Assembly: GCA_023433465.1 (NCBI GenBank)
Contig: JAEZCR010000041.1
Location: 1 to 59,873, forward strand
Length of the DNA: 59,873 nucleotides
Direction of reading: 5' to 3'
DNA from: Pseudomonadota bacterium
GTDB taxonomy: Bacteria > Pseudomonadota > Gammaproteobacteria > Steroidobacterales > Steroidobacteraceae
Shown here: positions 51,636 to 59,873 of the stretch, piece after piece
Layout of the letters: the number at the start of each line of letters is the position of its first letter
Numbering within the stretch: position 1 is the stretch's first letter
Position numbers and translations under genes: made by a program
Notes under the pieces: generated by a model
Database searches by the model: none
The model's input: only the letters and a program-made list of their open reading frames with translations
Told to the model about the DNA's origin: nothing

Positions 51636-52031
51636 GTGGAAATCACCGAAAGACGGACTCTGCTCATGGCGTGGATGCGCCAGTTCGGCTGGCTGTTCCT
51701 GCTGTACATCGCCGCCTACGTCGCGGCGATGTGGGCGCTGGCGACCTTGCCCGCTGGAGCGACGAAGTCGCTGCTCGTGTTGTCACCCGTGCTCCCGGGC
51801 CTCGCGATGATCTGGAACACCGCGCTCGCCTATCGCAGGAGCGATGAGTTCGTACGGCACGAGATCCTTTACGCCGCCGCGCTCGCGGCGCTCGTGACGG
51901 CCGTGTGGACTCTGGTTTATGCCTATCTCGAACCACTGGGATTCCCGCATCTCAACGTCGGATTCGTACACACGTTCGGCTGGCCCGTGTTCATCTGGCG
52001 AATGATCCGCCTCATGAGACTGAGCGCTTGA
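51636..52031 (+). CDS. membrane protein paired with an HTH regulator
   Basis: A 131-residue protein with about four membrane helices, starting at GTG 51636 behind GGGGG. Frames reaching back to 51570 would run through the palindrome. Its stop overlaps the HTH gene (TTGA). Small membrane proteins with a coupled XRE-type regulator are common; this could be a membrane sensor for it. Confidence 0.65.
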   Translation: MEITERRTLLMAWMRQFGWLFLLYIAAYVAAMWALATLPAGATKSLLVLSPVLPGLAMIWNTALAYRRSDEFVRHEILYAAALAALVTAVWTLVYAYLEPLGFPHLNVGFVHTFGWPVFIWRMIRLMRLSA

Positions 52032-52234
52032 AGAACATCCTGCCCGAATTGCGCGCGAAACACGGCTGGACGCAGGCCGAACTCGCGGCGCGGCTCGGCA
52101 TTTCCCGGCAGTCGATCATCGCGATCGAGACCGGGCGCTACGACCCGAGCCTGCCGCTGGCGTTCGAGATCGCAGAAGTTTTCAAACTACCGCTGGAAAC
52201 AATCTTTCAGCATGAAAAGGGAAAGAAGAAATGA
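52028..52234 (+). CDS. small XRE-family HTH regulator
   Basis: A 68-residue Cro/CI-type DNA-binding protein: WTQAELAARLGISRQSIIAIE is the helix-turn-helix, followed by TGRYDPSLPLAFEIAEVFKLPL. The start is TTG 52028, overlapping the previous stop. Longer ATG frames are inside the membrane-protein gene. Operator unknown. Confidence 0.8.
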   Translation: MKNILPELRAKHGWTQAELAARLGISRQSIIAIETGRYDPSLPLAFEIAEVFKLPLETIFQHEKGKKK

Positions 52235-53934
52235 GAGCCATGATGCGTGCAGGCTGGATGATCGGAGTGACGCTGGGTATGGGCGCGACCGCCGCCGAGG
52301 TGACCGCCGAGCGCGGCATGGTCGTGACGACCAGCGGCACGGGCGCGGCGCGCGCCGGCGTCGCGATGCTCGAAAAGGGCGGCAACGCCATGGATGCTGC
52401 TCTGACCGCAGCGTTGCTTCAGCCATGCGTCGCGGCCGGCTCGTACGTGAGCTACGCGGGAATCATCAACGTCGTGTATTTCGACGCGAAGAGCGGCAGG
52501 GTCTTCGACCTCAATGCCGGATACAACACCGTGCGGGAGGAGACCGAGCCGCTGACGATTCCGGGGATCGACCCCGCGGCGCTCGCGGCGGACAACCTGC
52601 ACGCGTTCGACTCGCCGCCCAGCGGCCGAACCGCGCTCGTACCCGGATACTTCGGCGGTGTCGCGGCCGCACATGCGAAATTCGGCAAGCGCACCTTCGC
52701 CGAACTGCTCGCTCCGGCGATCGATTGCGCGGAAAAGGGCTTCCCGCTCTCGCCGGAACTCGCAGGGATGATGAAATCCCGCCAGTCGGTATTGCAACGC
52801 TTGCCCGCGACGCGCGCGGTGTTCACGCGGCCCGACGGTGAGCTGTACGCGGCGGGTGACACGTTTCGCCAGCCCGAGCTCGCGAAGACATTGCGCGCCG
52901 TCGCCAAACACGGCGCCGATCACATCTATCGCGGCGCGTGGACGAAGGAGTTCGTCGAGGCCCTGCGCAGCGAAGGCGGCAAGATGACGCTGACCGACCT
53001 CGAGGCCTATCTACCGACGTGGATCGATCCGGTCCACGGAACGTTCAACGGCCACGACGTCTACGCGCACGGGCTGCCGTCGAGAGGCGGAGTGGCGCTG
53101 ATCGAAGGCCTGAACCTCGCCACGGTTGCGAACCTCGCAGCCTTGCCTCCCTACGGGGAGTCGCCGCTCAAACTGTTCCGCATCGCGCAATTCGCGAAGC
53201 TGGGCGCGATTCTCAATGCGCCGGGCGTCGCGCCGCAGATGGAAAAGGCCCTCGGGTTCGAGCTCTCGCCCGTCGCGCGCATCCGGCCCGACACGGCCAA
53301 CAAGCTGTGGCCCCTGCTCGACGCCGGCTCTATTCCGATCATTCCGGCTCCGCGCAAACTGACTACCGCGCACTCGGACGGCGTGGTGGCGGTGGATCGG
53401 CAAGGCAACGTGGCCGCGATCGTCCATACCATCAACACCGTGAACTGGGGATCCACCGGCATCTTCGTCGGCGGCATCTCCATCCCCGATTCCGCCGCGT
53501 TCCAGCAGGCCTTGATCGCGAGCGTCCCACCCGGAACGCGGCTCCCCGACGACACGAGTCCCGGCCTCGTGATTCGCGATGGCAAGCCGGTGCTCGGGTT
53601 CTCCGCCATCGGCGCGGGTCTGCACGTCCGCACGCTGGGCGCCCTGCTCGACACGCTCGCGCACGGCATGTCGCCGCAGCAGGCGATCGCGTCGCCCGCG
53701 CTCGGCGGGCTGGATTTTTCCAGGGCGGCCGCCGGTGAGATCGGCCTGACGGTGGGCAATTCGGATTTCAGCGCGCAATACCTGCAGCAGTTGCGCGAGC
53801 TCGGACAACCCGTGATCGAGGACGACCTGCAGCGCGGCTACTGGATCGGCATCGCGGTGAATGCCGGCAAGCCGCGTCTCAAGGGTGGCGCATTGCGCGA
53901 AATCTCGATGGGCGGCGACGCCGCGGGTTATTAG
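52231..53934 (+). CDS. gamma-glutamyltransferase-like Ntn-hydrolase
   Basis: A 567-residue exported or periplasmic protein of the GGT family, which cleaves or transfers gamma-glutamyl groups after self-processing. The large-subunit half includes EKGGNAMDAALTAAL. The predicted autocleavage site is the Thr378-Thr379 pair in KLTTAHSDGVVAVD. Classic enzymes have TTHxSVVD here, so this copy has a three-residue variation (AHSDG). Later GSTGIFVGGISIP is conserved. The N-terminus has a weak signal peptide. It overlaps the HTH gene by ATGA. Confidence 0.85.
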   Translation: MRAMMRAGWMIGVTLGMGATAAEVTAERGMVVTTSGTGAARAGVAMLEKGGNAMDAALTAALLQPCVAAGSYVSYAGIINVVYFDAKSGRVFDLNAGYNTVREETEPLTIPGIDPAALAADNLHAFDSPPSGRTALVPGYFGGVAAAHAKFGKRTFAELLAPAIDCAEKGFPLSPELAGMMKSRQSVLQRLPATRAVFTRPDGELYAAGDTFRQPELAKTLRAVAKHGADHIYRGAWTKEFVEALRSEGGKMTLTDLEAYLPTWIDPVHGTFNGHDVYAHGLPSRGGVALIEGLNLATVANLAALPPYGESPLKLFRIAQFAKLGAILNAPGVAPQMEKALGFELSPVARIRPDTANKLWPLLDAGSIPIIPAPRKLTTAHSDGVVAVDRQGNVAAIVHTINTVNWGSTGIFVGGISIPDSAAFQQALIASVPPGTRLPDDTSPGLVIRDGKPVLGFSAIGAGLHVRTLGALLDTLAHGMSPQQAIASPALGGLDFSRAAAGEIGLTVGNSDFSAQYLQQLRELGQPVIEDDLQRGYWIGIAVNAGKPRLKGGALREISMGGDAAGY

Positions 53935-54392
53935 GACGGGCAGGCGGTGTATTCGAAGGGAATCACCGCCACCTTGCCATCTTTACCCGGGCCGGCGATC
54001 TCCGCGTGCAGACCCGTAGCTGTACGCCGGTATTCGACGCGGTTCGGAAAATCATGCGCGGGATTTTCGAAGCGCGCCCAGCCCTCGCCGGATGCCGTCA
54101 GTCTGAATTCCGTCGGCGGCCTGCCTTGCGGCTGCGCGATGAATCGGATGCCCTCACGCGTTTCGATGCGCATGAATTCGAAGCTCTTCGTCCGGCCGCC
54201 TTTCACTGTTCGAGAAAGTCCGAGCAGGATGTCGCCGCGCGCGCCGAGCCACTGCTCTTCGATGAACTCGCCGTCCGCGTCGGAACACCAGTGCCCGACG
54301 AGCCATTCGAAGCTTTCGCCGGGAGAATCCGCCGAGACGGCGGCCGACAAGAAGGCAGCCGTGGCGGCGGCCAGGAGCGTGTTCTTTTTCAT
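53931..54392 (-). CDS. exported DUF6265-type protein
   Basis: Periplasmic protein of 153 residues with a signal peptide (cleavage near VSA-DSP). FEWLVGHWCSDADGEFIEEQW and ENPAHDFPNRVEY are typical of the DUF6265 lipocalin-like group. Function is unknown. It overlaps the GGT-like gene tail-to-tail by four bases. Confidence 0.8.
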   Translation of the reverse strand: MKKNTLLAAATAAFLSAAVSADSPGESFEWLVGHWCSDADGEFIEEQWLGARGDILLGLSRTVKGGRTKSFEFMRIETREGIRFIAQPQGRPPTEFRLTASGEGWARFENPAHDFPNRVEYRRTATGLHAEIAGPGKDGKVAVIPFEYTACPS

Positions 54393-54401
54393 GGGCTCAC
54401 A

Positions 54402-55046
54402 CTAACTCGCGAGATCGTTCGCGTCACCGGGTCGCTTTCCGTCGATATACCGCGCACCCAGTAACGTGAGCACGCCCGCCAACACGATCGACGCCGCCAC
54501 GTCACCGAGGAAATGATCGTTCGCGTTCACGCGCGCGAGGGCGATGAACCACGGCACGATCATGAGAGGCCAGCGCCATTTCGGGAACAACCACGCGAGC
54601 GGCATGAACAGGCCGAAATAAAAACCCGCGTGACCCGAGGGGAACGAACTCCCGTCCACGAACCAGGCATGGTCCCAGTTGCCGTTTTCGAGCACCTGGA
54701 ACGGCCGCAATCGGCCGAATGCGTTCTTGCTCACGCCGGCGATCAGCGTGGACAGTAGCTGCACGCCGCCCACGAACAGCACCGCCCTGCCCGGCGCTCG
54801 CGAGGCGGCGCGGGTCAGCAAGGCGAGCCCACCCCCCGTCAACACGAGTCCGATCAGGAACTTGGAGAGATCCTTGCCACTGATCGTATCGAGCAGCACG
54901 GTACCGCGATCCAGCAGCCAGAGTCGCAGCAGGCCCGACGCCTCCAGGTATTCGGCAATGGCACGATCGAGCCCGAGCAGGCCCGCGAACAGGAACAGGC
55001 ACCCGGCGAGGATGTGCAGTGCAACGAAGCGGTCGCGCTGGGACAT
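54402..55046 (-). CDS. PAP2-family membrane phosphatase
   Basis: Inner-membrane lipid or undecaprenyl phosphatase of 214 residues with six predicted helices. The three PAP2 motifs are KNAFGRLRPFQ, FPSGHAG and RVNANDHFLGD. Substrate cannot be decided. Confidence 0.85.
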   Translation of the reverse strand: MSQRDRFVALHILAGCLFLFAGLLGLDRAIAEYLEASGLLRLWLLDRGTVLLDTISGKDLSKFLIGLVLTGGGLALLTRAASRAPGRAVLFVGGVQLLSTLIAGVSKNAFGRLRPFQVLENGNWDHAWFVDGSSFPSGHAGFYFGLFMPLAWLFPKWRWPLMIVPWFIALARVNANDHFLGDVAASIVLAGVLTLLGARYIDGKRPGDANDLAS

Positions 55047-55110
55047 GGCGGTCTGACGCCGCCAGTACGCGAGTCGTTTGGAGCGGTGCCGGCTCTTTGA
55101 TTGGGCGGCG

Positions 55111-56322
55111 TCAGGCCGGAACCGCGAAGCCGCGATGCCAGCGGCGGGCGAAATACCACGCGGTCCAGGCCACGATGGTGTAGCCGAACGACGTCCACGC
55201 CAGGACGTTCAAATTCCAGGAGACGTGCGGCGCGACGAGGCCCAGCGTGAATGCGGTGATGAGCAGGGCGACGAAGGACTGTCCGGCAGACGCGGTGCCG
55301 CGCGCGGCGGGAAACAGGTCGAGCATCTGCAGCGTGAGCACCGGGAACGCGAACTGCGCGCCGATCGCCGACGTGAACAGCAGCGCCTGCTGCAGGTGCA
55401 TGGGCACCTCGGGAATCGTCGAGTGGAGAGTCGCGCGCAGCAACGCGGCGGCGAAAGTGATGCCGAGACCCAGGCGGATCTGCACGATGAGATCGAAGCG
55501 CCGCGCGAACAAGGTCGACAGAATCGCGCCGGCGAGGATGCCGCTGATCACGGGCAGGAACAGCCAGTAGTAAGAGGTCTCGTTCCCGCCCCAATGCTTC
55601 TCGACGATCGCGGGCGCCGAGCCGATGTAGCAGGCGATGGACGAGAAGTTGGTCGCGGCGGCGAGCGCGAGCATCAGGAATTCTGGGTGGCGCAGCACCG
55701 TCGCCGAGGTTGCGGCGAGATTGCGCACGTTGAACGGAACGCGCGCCGAGACCGGGTGTGTCTCGGGCAACTTCCACCACGCCGCGAACGTGAACACCAG
55801 GCCACACAGCACCATGAAGGCGAACACCGCGCGCCAGCCGAAGGCGAGGTGCGCCCAGCCGCCGACGATGGGCGCCACGGCCGGCGCGATCGCGAAGATC
55901 ATCGTGGTCACGCTCATGAGGCGCTGCGCGCGCGCCCCGTCGTACAGGTCGCGGATCACGGCACGGCCGATCACCATGCCGACGCCCGCGGTCACGCCCT
56001 GCAGCACTCGCGCCGCGATCAGCGAGCCGTAGTTAGGCGCCAGCGTGCAGGCCAGCGAGCCGACCGTGTACAGCGACATGCCCCAGATCATCACCGGCCG
56101 GCGGCCGACCGCGTCGGACAGCGGCCCGTGCAGCAGCGAGGCGAACGCGAACGGCAGCATGTACGCCGTGATCACCTGCTGGAGCTGCAGCGCGTCGACC
56201 CCGAGCGCCTTCTCCATCGCGTGAAACGCGGGAAAAAACGTGTCGATCGAAAACGGGCTCACCATGGACAACCCGCCGAGCAGGACGGCGAGGATCCAGT
56301 AGCGCGGCAGCTTGTGTTCCAA
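55111..56322 (-). CDS. MFS drug-efflux transporter, Bcr/CflA type
   Basis: Twelve-helix transporter of about 403 residues. The first helix (YWILAVLLGGLSMVSPFSIDTFFPAF) is followed by the MFS loop LHGPLSDAVGRRPVM. A TTG start at 56322, six bases after the trpA stop, is needed to keep helix 1; the next ATG would truncate it. It is likely co-transcribed with the trp genes but has no known role there. Confidence 0.8.
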   Translation of the reverse strand: MEHKLPRYWILAVLLGGLSMVSPFSIDTFFPAFHAMEKALGVDALQLQQVITAYMLPFAFASLLHGPLSDAVGRRPVMIWGMSLYTVGSLACTLAPNYGSLIAARVLQGVTAGVGMVIGRAVIRDLYDGARAQRLMSVTTMIFAIAPAVAPIVGGWAHLAFGWRAVFAFMVLCGLVFTFAAWWKLPETHPVSARVPFNVRNLAATSATVLRHPEFLMLALAAATNFSSIACYIGSAPAIVEKHWGGNETSYYWLFLPVISGILAGAILSTLFARRFDLIVQIRLGLGITFAAALLRATLHSTIPEVPMHLQQALLFTSAIGAQFAFPVLTLQMLDLFPAARGTASAGQSFVALLITAFTLGLVAPHVSWNLNVLAWTSFGYTIVAWTAWYFARRWHRGFAVPA

Positions 56323-56327
56323 GCAGG

Positions 56328-57104
56328 TTAACCGGGCCGCAGCGCCCTCAGGAACGCTGCGGCATCCTGTCCGCTCTCGAGGACTTCGACGAGCGCCGAG
56401 CCGACGATGACGCCGGCGACGTGGCCGTCGAGCTGCTTCACCTGTTCGCGCGCGCGGATTCCGAAGCCCGCGCACACGGGTAGTTTGGAGGCCGCGCGCA
56501 CCGCGTCGAGATAACGCGTCACCTCGGCCGGCACCGCCGCGGTCTTGCCCGTGGTGCCGGTCATCGTGACCGCGTAGACGAAGCCCTGCGCCGCGGCGCA
56601 GAGTTTCTGCATGCGCTCCGGCGTCGTCACGGGAGTGACCATCTGGATCAGCGCGATGCCGTGTGCCCCGAGCGCCGCGCGGAAATCCTCGCTCTCGTCG
56701 AACGGCAGGTCTGGCACGATGAAGCCGCACACGCCGGCCTGCGCGGCCGCGGCGGCGAGCTTCTCGAGGCCGAACGACAGCAGCGGGTTGAGATAACTCA
56801 TGAGCACGAGCGGCGCTTTCGGCCGCTGCATCGCGGTCAGCTCGGCGAGCAGCCAGCGAAGCGAGACCCCCTGCCGCAGTGCCTCGCGGCTCGAGCGCTG
56901 GATGGTCATGCCGTCGGCCATCGGATCGGTGAACGGCACGCCGATCTCGACGACGTCGGCCTCGTTGCCGATCTGCGTGAGGTTCTCGCGGAAATTCTCC
57001 CGCAGCGGATATCCGGCCGTGATGAACGCGACGATGGCGGTGCCACCGCGCGCACCCGTAATGGCGGCCGTGAGCTTCTCGCTGGGCTTCTGCTGGGTCG
57101 TCAT
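56328..57104 (-). CDS. trpA: tryptophan synthase alpha subunit
   Basis: Cleaves indole-3-glycerol phosphate to indole for TrpB, 258 residues. The catalytic glutamate and aspartate lie in VEIGVPFTDPMADG; QRSSREALRQG and GFGIRAREQV bind phosphate. ATG 57104 overlaps trpB (ATGA). Confidence 0.95.
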   Translation of the reverse strand: MTTQQKPSEKLTAAITGARGGTAIVAFITAGYPLRENFRENLTQIGNEADVVEIGVPFTDPMADGMTIQRSSREALRQGVSLRWLLAELTAMQRPKAPLVLMSYLNPLLSFGLEKLAAAAAQAGVCGFIVPDLPFDESEDFRAALGAHGIALIQMVTPVTTPERMQKLCAAAQGFVYAVTMTGTTGKTAAVPAEVTRYLDAVRAASKLPVCAGFGIRAREQVKQLDGHVAGVIVGSALVEVLESGQDAAAFLRALRPG

Positions 57105-58351
57105 GACGGGTTCTTCTTCTCCGCGAGCACGGTACGCTGCAACGTCGGCATGTCCTTGTCGCCTCGTCCCGAAAGGCCGATCAGGACCCTCTTGCCGGGA
57201 TTCTGTTTCGCCCAGCGTTTTGCACCGGCGAACGCATGCGCCGATTCGATCGCGGGGAGGATACCTTCGGTGCGGCAGCACTCGGTGAGCGCCTCCAGCG
57301 ATTCGTCGTCGGTCGCAGCTTCGTAGCGTACGCGCCCGGCCCACAGCAGTAACGAGTGTTCAGGGCCGACGCCGGGATAGTCGAGACCTGCGGACACCGA
57401 CTCGGTCTCCTGGATCTGCCCGTCCTCGTCCTGCAGCAGCAGCGAATACGCGCCCTGCAGCACGCCGGGACGGCCGTAGGCGAGCGTGGCCGCGTTGTGT
57501 CCGAGCTCCTTGCCCGTGCCGCCAGCCTCGATGCCGATGATTTCCACGGTCTTGTCGCCGATGAACGGATGGAACATGCCGATCGAGTTCGAGCCGCCGC
57601 CCACGCAAGAGATCACCGCGTCGGGCAGACAACCGTTGCGCTCGATGAACTGCGCGCGCGCTTCCCGGCCGATGACCGTCTGCAGCTCGCGGACGAGGTA
57701 CGGATACGGATGCGGACCAACCGCCGAGCCGATGATGTAGAACGTGTCGTTGGGATCCGAAACCCAGTCGCGGAAGGCATCGTCGATCGCGGCGCGCAGC
57801 GTCTTGTCGCCGCTCGTGACCGGCACGACGGTCGCCCCTAACAACTTCATGCGTCCGACGTTCGGCGCCTGGCGCTCCATGTCCACCGCGCCCATGTACA
57901 CCGTGCATGGCAGGCCGACGCGCGCGCAGGCCGCGGCGCTCGCGACACCGTGCTGGCCCGCGCCGGTCTCGGCGACGATGCGTTTGACGCCGAGCCGCTT
58001 GGCGAGCAGCGCCTGGCCGAGCGCGTTGTTGATCTTGTGCGCGCCGGTGTGCGCGAGATCCTCGCGCTTGAACCAGACGTCGGCGCCCCAGGCTTTGGAA
58101 AGCTTCGGCGCATGGGTGAGCGCGGTCGGCCGGCCGACCCAGCTCGCGAGCTCGGACGCAAGCTCGGCCTGGAAGTCCGGCGCGTGCAGATACTTCTTGA
58201 TGCCCGCTTCGAGTCGGTCGAAGGCCGCGACCAGCGTCTCGGGCACGTAACGTCCGCCGAACGGACCGAAGCGGCCGCGGGCGTCGGGAAATTTCCCGGC
58301 GAGCTCGTCGGCGAGTAGTTTGGCCTGTTCGGCCGGATCCAGGGGAATCAT
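57101..58351 (-). CDS. trpB: tryptophan synthase beta subunit
   Basis: PLP enzyme that joins indole and serine to form tryptophan, 416 residues. The Schiff-base lysine is in HTGAHKINNALGQ, the PLP phosphate loop is GGGSNSIGMF, and ETGAGQHGVA binds substrate. It overlaps trpA and trpF by ATGA, supporting stoichiometric production. Confidence 0.96.
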   Translation of the reverse strand: MIPLDPAEQAKLLADELAGKFPDARGRFGPFGGRYVPETLVAAFDRLEAGIKKYLHAPDFQAELASELASWVGRPTALTHAPKLSKAWGADVWFKREDLAHTGAHKINNALGQALLAKRLGVKRIVAETGAGQHGVASAAACARVGLPCTVYMGAVDMERQAPNVGRMKLLGATVVPVTSGDKTLRAAIDDAFRDWVSDPNDTFYIIGSAVGPHPYPYLVRELQTVIGREARAQFIERNGCLPDAVISCVGGGSNSIGMFHPFIGDKTVEIIGIEAGGTGKELGHNAATLAYGRPGVLQGAYSLLLQDEDGQIQETESVSAGLDYPGVGPEHSLLLWAGRVRYEAATDDESLEALTECCRTEGILPAIESAHAFAGAKRWAKQNPGKRVLIGLSGRGDKDMPTLQRTVLAEKKNPS

Positions 58352-58950
58352 GCGTACTCCAGGGCCGCGCTGCGGGCGGCGGCCACGAACCTTTCAATCT
58401 TTTCGGCGCTCTTCAAGCCCGGCGCGCTCTCCACGCCGCTCGATACGTCCACGCCGTAGGGACGCACGTGCTTGAGCGCTTCCGCTACGTTGTCGGGACT
58501 CAGACCGCCGGCGAGGATCACCTCGGCCCGGCGCGCCAGCTCCGCGGCGGCGTCCCAGTCGGTAGTTTGACCGCTGCCGCTCACGGGACCCTCGAACAGC
58601 ACGCGGCGCGGCAGCGCGCACGCGGCCTGCGAGCCCGGTCGCATCACCGGCAACACGCTGAGTTCCTTCGGCAGGTCCAGTGTCTCGATGTCCTCGATGT
58701 CGGTCTGCAGGATGTCTGGCTTGAAATCCCTCAGGATTTCATCGACATACGCGCGCGACGGATGACGCGTGACCGCCACGCAGGCGACCTTGCGGCGCGC
58801 GGGGACCGCGAGCTCGCAGGCCATCGCCGCGCTGACCTGCCGCACAGACTTCGCGAACACGAAGCCGATCGCGTCGACCTCGCACGCGAGCGCGGCGCGC
58901 ACCGCATCCGGCGTCGTCATGCCGCAGATCTTGATGAACGGCCGCGTCAT
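58348..58950 (-). CDS. trpF: phosphoribosylanthranilate isomerase
   Basis: Amadori-type isomerase of tryptophan synthesis, 200 residues. The general base is the Cys of KICGMTTPDAV, and ILAGGLSPDNV with GVDVSSGVES form the phosphate site. It is stand-alone here, not fused to trpC. Confidence 0.93.
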   Translation of the reverse strand: MTRPFIKICGMTTPDAVRAALACEVDAIGFVFAKSVRQVSAAMACELAVPARRKVACVAVTRHPSRAYVDEILRDFKPDILQTDIEDIETLDLPKELSVLPVMRPGSQAACALPRRVLFEGPVSGSGQTTDWDAAAELARRAEVILAGGLSPDNVAEALKHVRPYGVDVSSGVESAPGLKSAEKIERFVAAARSAALEYA

Positions 58951-59795
58951 CGGGTGGCGGTCCTCCGCTCGTCACGCGCGGCACGCGCGCCGGCGAGCAT
59001 GGCCTGCGCGAGCGCGGCGGGATCCGCCGCGGACATCAACGCGCTGCCGACGAGCGCGAGGTCGTAGCCGCAACGGGCCATGCGCGCGGCATCGTCCGCG
59101 GTCGCGACGCCGCTCTCGGCGACGCGCTTCACGCTGGAGGGAAGCGATGTCGCGAGCGCATCGAGTCGGCCGGGAACCACCTTGAGCGTGACGAGATCGC
59201 GCGAGTTCACGCCGACCAGCAGCAGGTCGCGATGCGCACGGCGCGCGTCGATCAGCGCATGCGCGAGCTCGATGTCCGGCGCGTCGAAGGTTTCGAGCAG
59301 CACGAACATGGATTGCTCGAGCGCGGTGTCGATCAGATGCTCGAGCTCGCCACGCGGCAGCATGCGCAGGATCGCGAGCACACCCGAGGCGCCGGCGGCG
59401 CGGCCTTCAAGCACCTGGTAACCGTCGACGAGGAAATCCTTGCGCATCGCCGGCACGCGGAGCGGCGCGAGCGCGCGGGCGCCCGCGGAGAGATCGTCGA
59501 GCGATCCGTCGAAGCGGCTGGGTTCCGTCAGGATCGAAACGGCTGCGGCGCCCGCGCGCGCATACGTCGCGACGCGTGCCCCCACATCTTCTTCCGCCGC
59601 GGCCTTGAGCAGGCCCACCGCCGGCGAGCGCAGCTTCACCTCGGCGATGAGATCGAAGGCGCCGAGCGAAAGGCGCAGCGCCGGGGGCAGATCCGCGATG
59701 CGCGCGCGCAGCTCCTTTTCGGGAATCCGCGCGCTGGCCTCCGCCGAACGTGCCCGGCTCGACGCGGCCATCTGTCCGAGGAAATCCGCGCTCAT
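58947..59795 (-). CDS. trpC: indole-3-glycerol-phosphate synthase
   Basis: Closes the indole ring by decarboxylation, 282 residues. The catalytic lysine lies in LIAEVKLRSPAVG, and MRKDFLVDGYQVLE and GVNSRDLVTLKV are conserved. It overlaps trpF and the end of trpD (ATGA). Confidence 0.93.
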   Translation of the reverse strand: MSADFLGQMAASSRARSAEASARIPEKELRARIADLPPALRLSLGAFDLIAEVKLRSPAVGLLKAAAEEDVGARVATYARAGAAAVSILTEPSRFDGSLDDLSAGARALAPLRVPAMRKDFLVDGYQVLEGRAAGASGVLAILRMLPRGELEHLIDTALEQSMFVLLETFDAPDIELAHALIDARRAHRDLLLVGVNSRDLVTLKVVPGRLDALATSLPSSVKRVAESGVATADDAARMARCGYDLALVGSALMSAADPAALAQAMLAGARAARDERRTATR

Positions 59796-59873
59796 GCCGG
59801 GACCTGCGCGCCGAACGACGCGAGCGACTCGAGCGTGCGGCGCGCCGCCCCGCGGGCGATGGCCGCCCCGGGG
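59792..59873 (-). CDS. trpD: anthranilate phosphoribosyltransferase, C-terminal fragment
   Basis: Only the last 26 or so codons are in the window. The helix reading AAIARGAARRTLESLASFG resembles the TrpD C-terminus, and its stop overlaps the trpC start (ATGA), as expected for trpD-trpC order. The gene continues past the right edge. Confidence 0.75.
   Translation of the reverse strand, partial: PGAAIARGAARRTLESLASFGAQVPA

Noticed and set aside
1..59873. CRISPR arrays, rRNA genes, prophage or known defence systems
   Set aside because: No regularly spaced repeats, rRNA signatures, phage structural genes or defence operons were seen on either strand.

Overview
This window is compact, high-GC chromosomal DNA from a gammaproteobacterium. 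Conserved neighbourhoods support that: polA / engB / cytochrome c4 / dsbA, dapF / DUF484 / xerC, hslV / hslU, and ubiE / ubiJ / ubiB. The xanthomonad-like HslV leader and the acylated arginine route suggest the Xanthomonadales/Nevskiales/Steroidobacteraceae side of the class, but I cannot fix the genus. I see no phage, insertion sequence, CRISPR array or rRNA. No gene-free stretch exceeds about 300 bases; the longest (12044-12335) holds a terminator and a possible small RNA.

Layout. 1-7732 is a tight seven-gene arginine operon: argG, a DUF1611 P-loop gene, argC, an argD-type aminotransferase, an N-acylornithine transcarbamylase, argB and argH. 7792-11331 holds a hotdog thioesterase, lptM and polA. 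11504-16006 carries a small outer-membrane barrel, engB (minus strand), a di-haem cytochrome c4, dsbA, a corA-type transporter, tRNA-Arg(CCG) and a cytochrome c5. 16016-17850 (minus) is comM and ubiK. 18120-19824 is glnK-amtB behind a sigma-54-type promoter. 20047-23254 holds a DUF4124 protein, a beta-hydroxyacid dehydrogenase and a LytS/LytTR-type two-component pair. 23232-28575 (mostly minus) has a ferredoxin-like protein with a degenerate flavin barrel and a four-gene overlapping operon ending in a GH106 family glycosidase. 28621-33899 is dapF, DUF484, xerC, hslVU and a methyltransferase. 33896-40504 includes a hydrolase, an S9 peptidase, pyrophosphatase, a FabH-type synthase, ribosomal protein THX and korB. 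40501-44163 is korA and a GltD-like iron-sulphur flavoprotein. 44228-47762 is DUF971 and ubiE-ubiJ-ubiB. 47868-53934 has a 1229-residue hybrid sensor kinase and a membrane protein / HTH / GGT-like operon. 53931-59873 (minus) ends with PAP2, an MFS pump and trpD-C-F-B-A.

Most interesting points. (1) The transcarbamylase carries Ala at the position where Glu or Pro separates acetylornithine from succinylornithine enzymes, and ArgB has no fused acetyltransferase. The DUF1611 gene inside the operon is therefore a candidate for an unassigned acylation step. (2) The octamer GTAGWTWG occurs about 28 times on the two strands, roughly tenfold more than base composition predicts, in several reading frames and in one intergenic pair. 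(3) Two long perfect intergenic palindromes and a possible small RNA with a C-rich, anti-Shine-Dalgarno loop also deserve a look. All calls come from reading the sequence; no database search was run.
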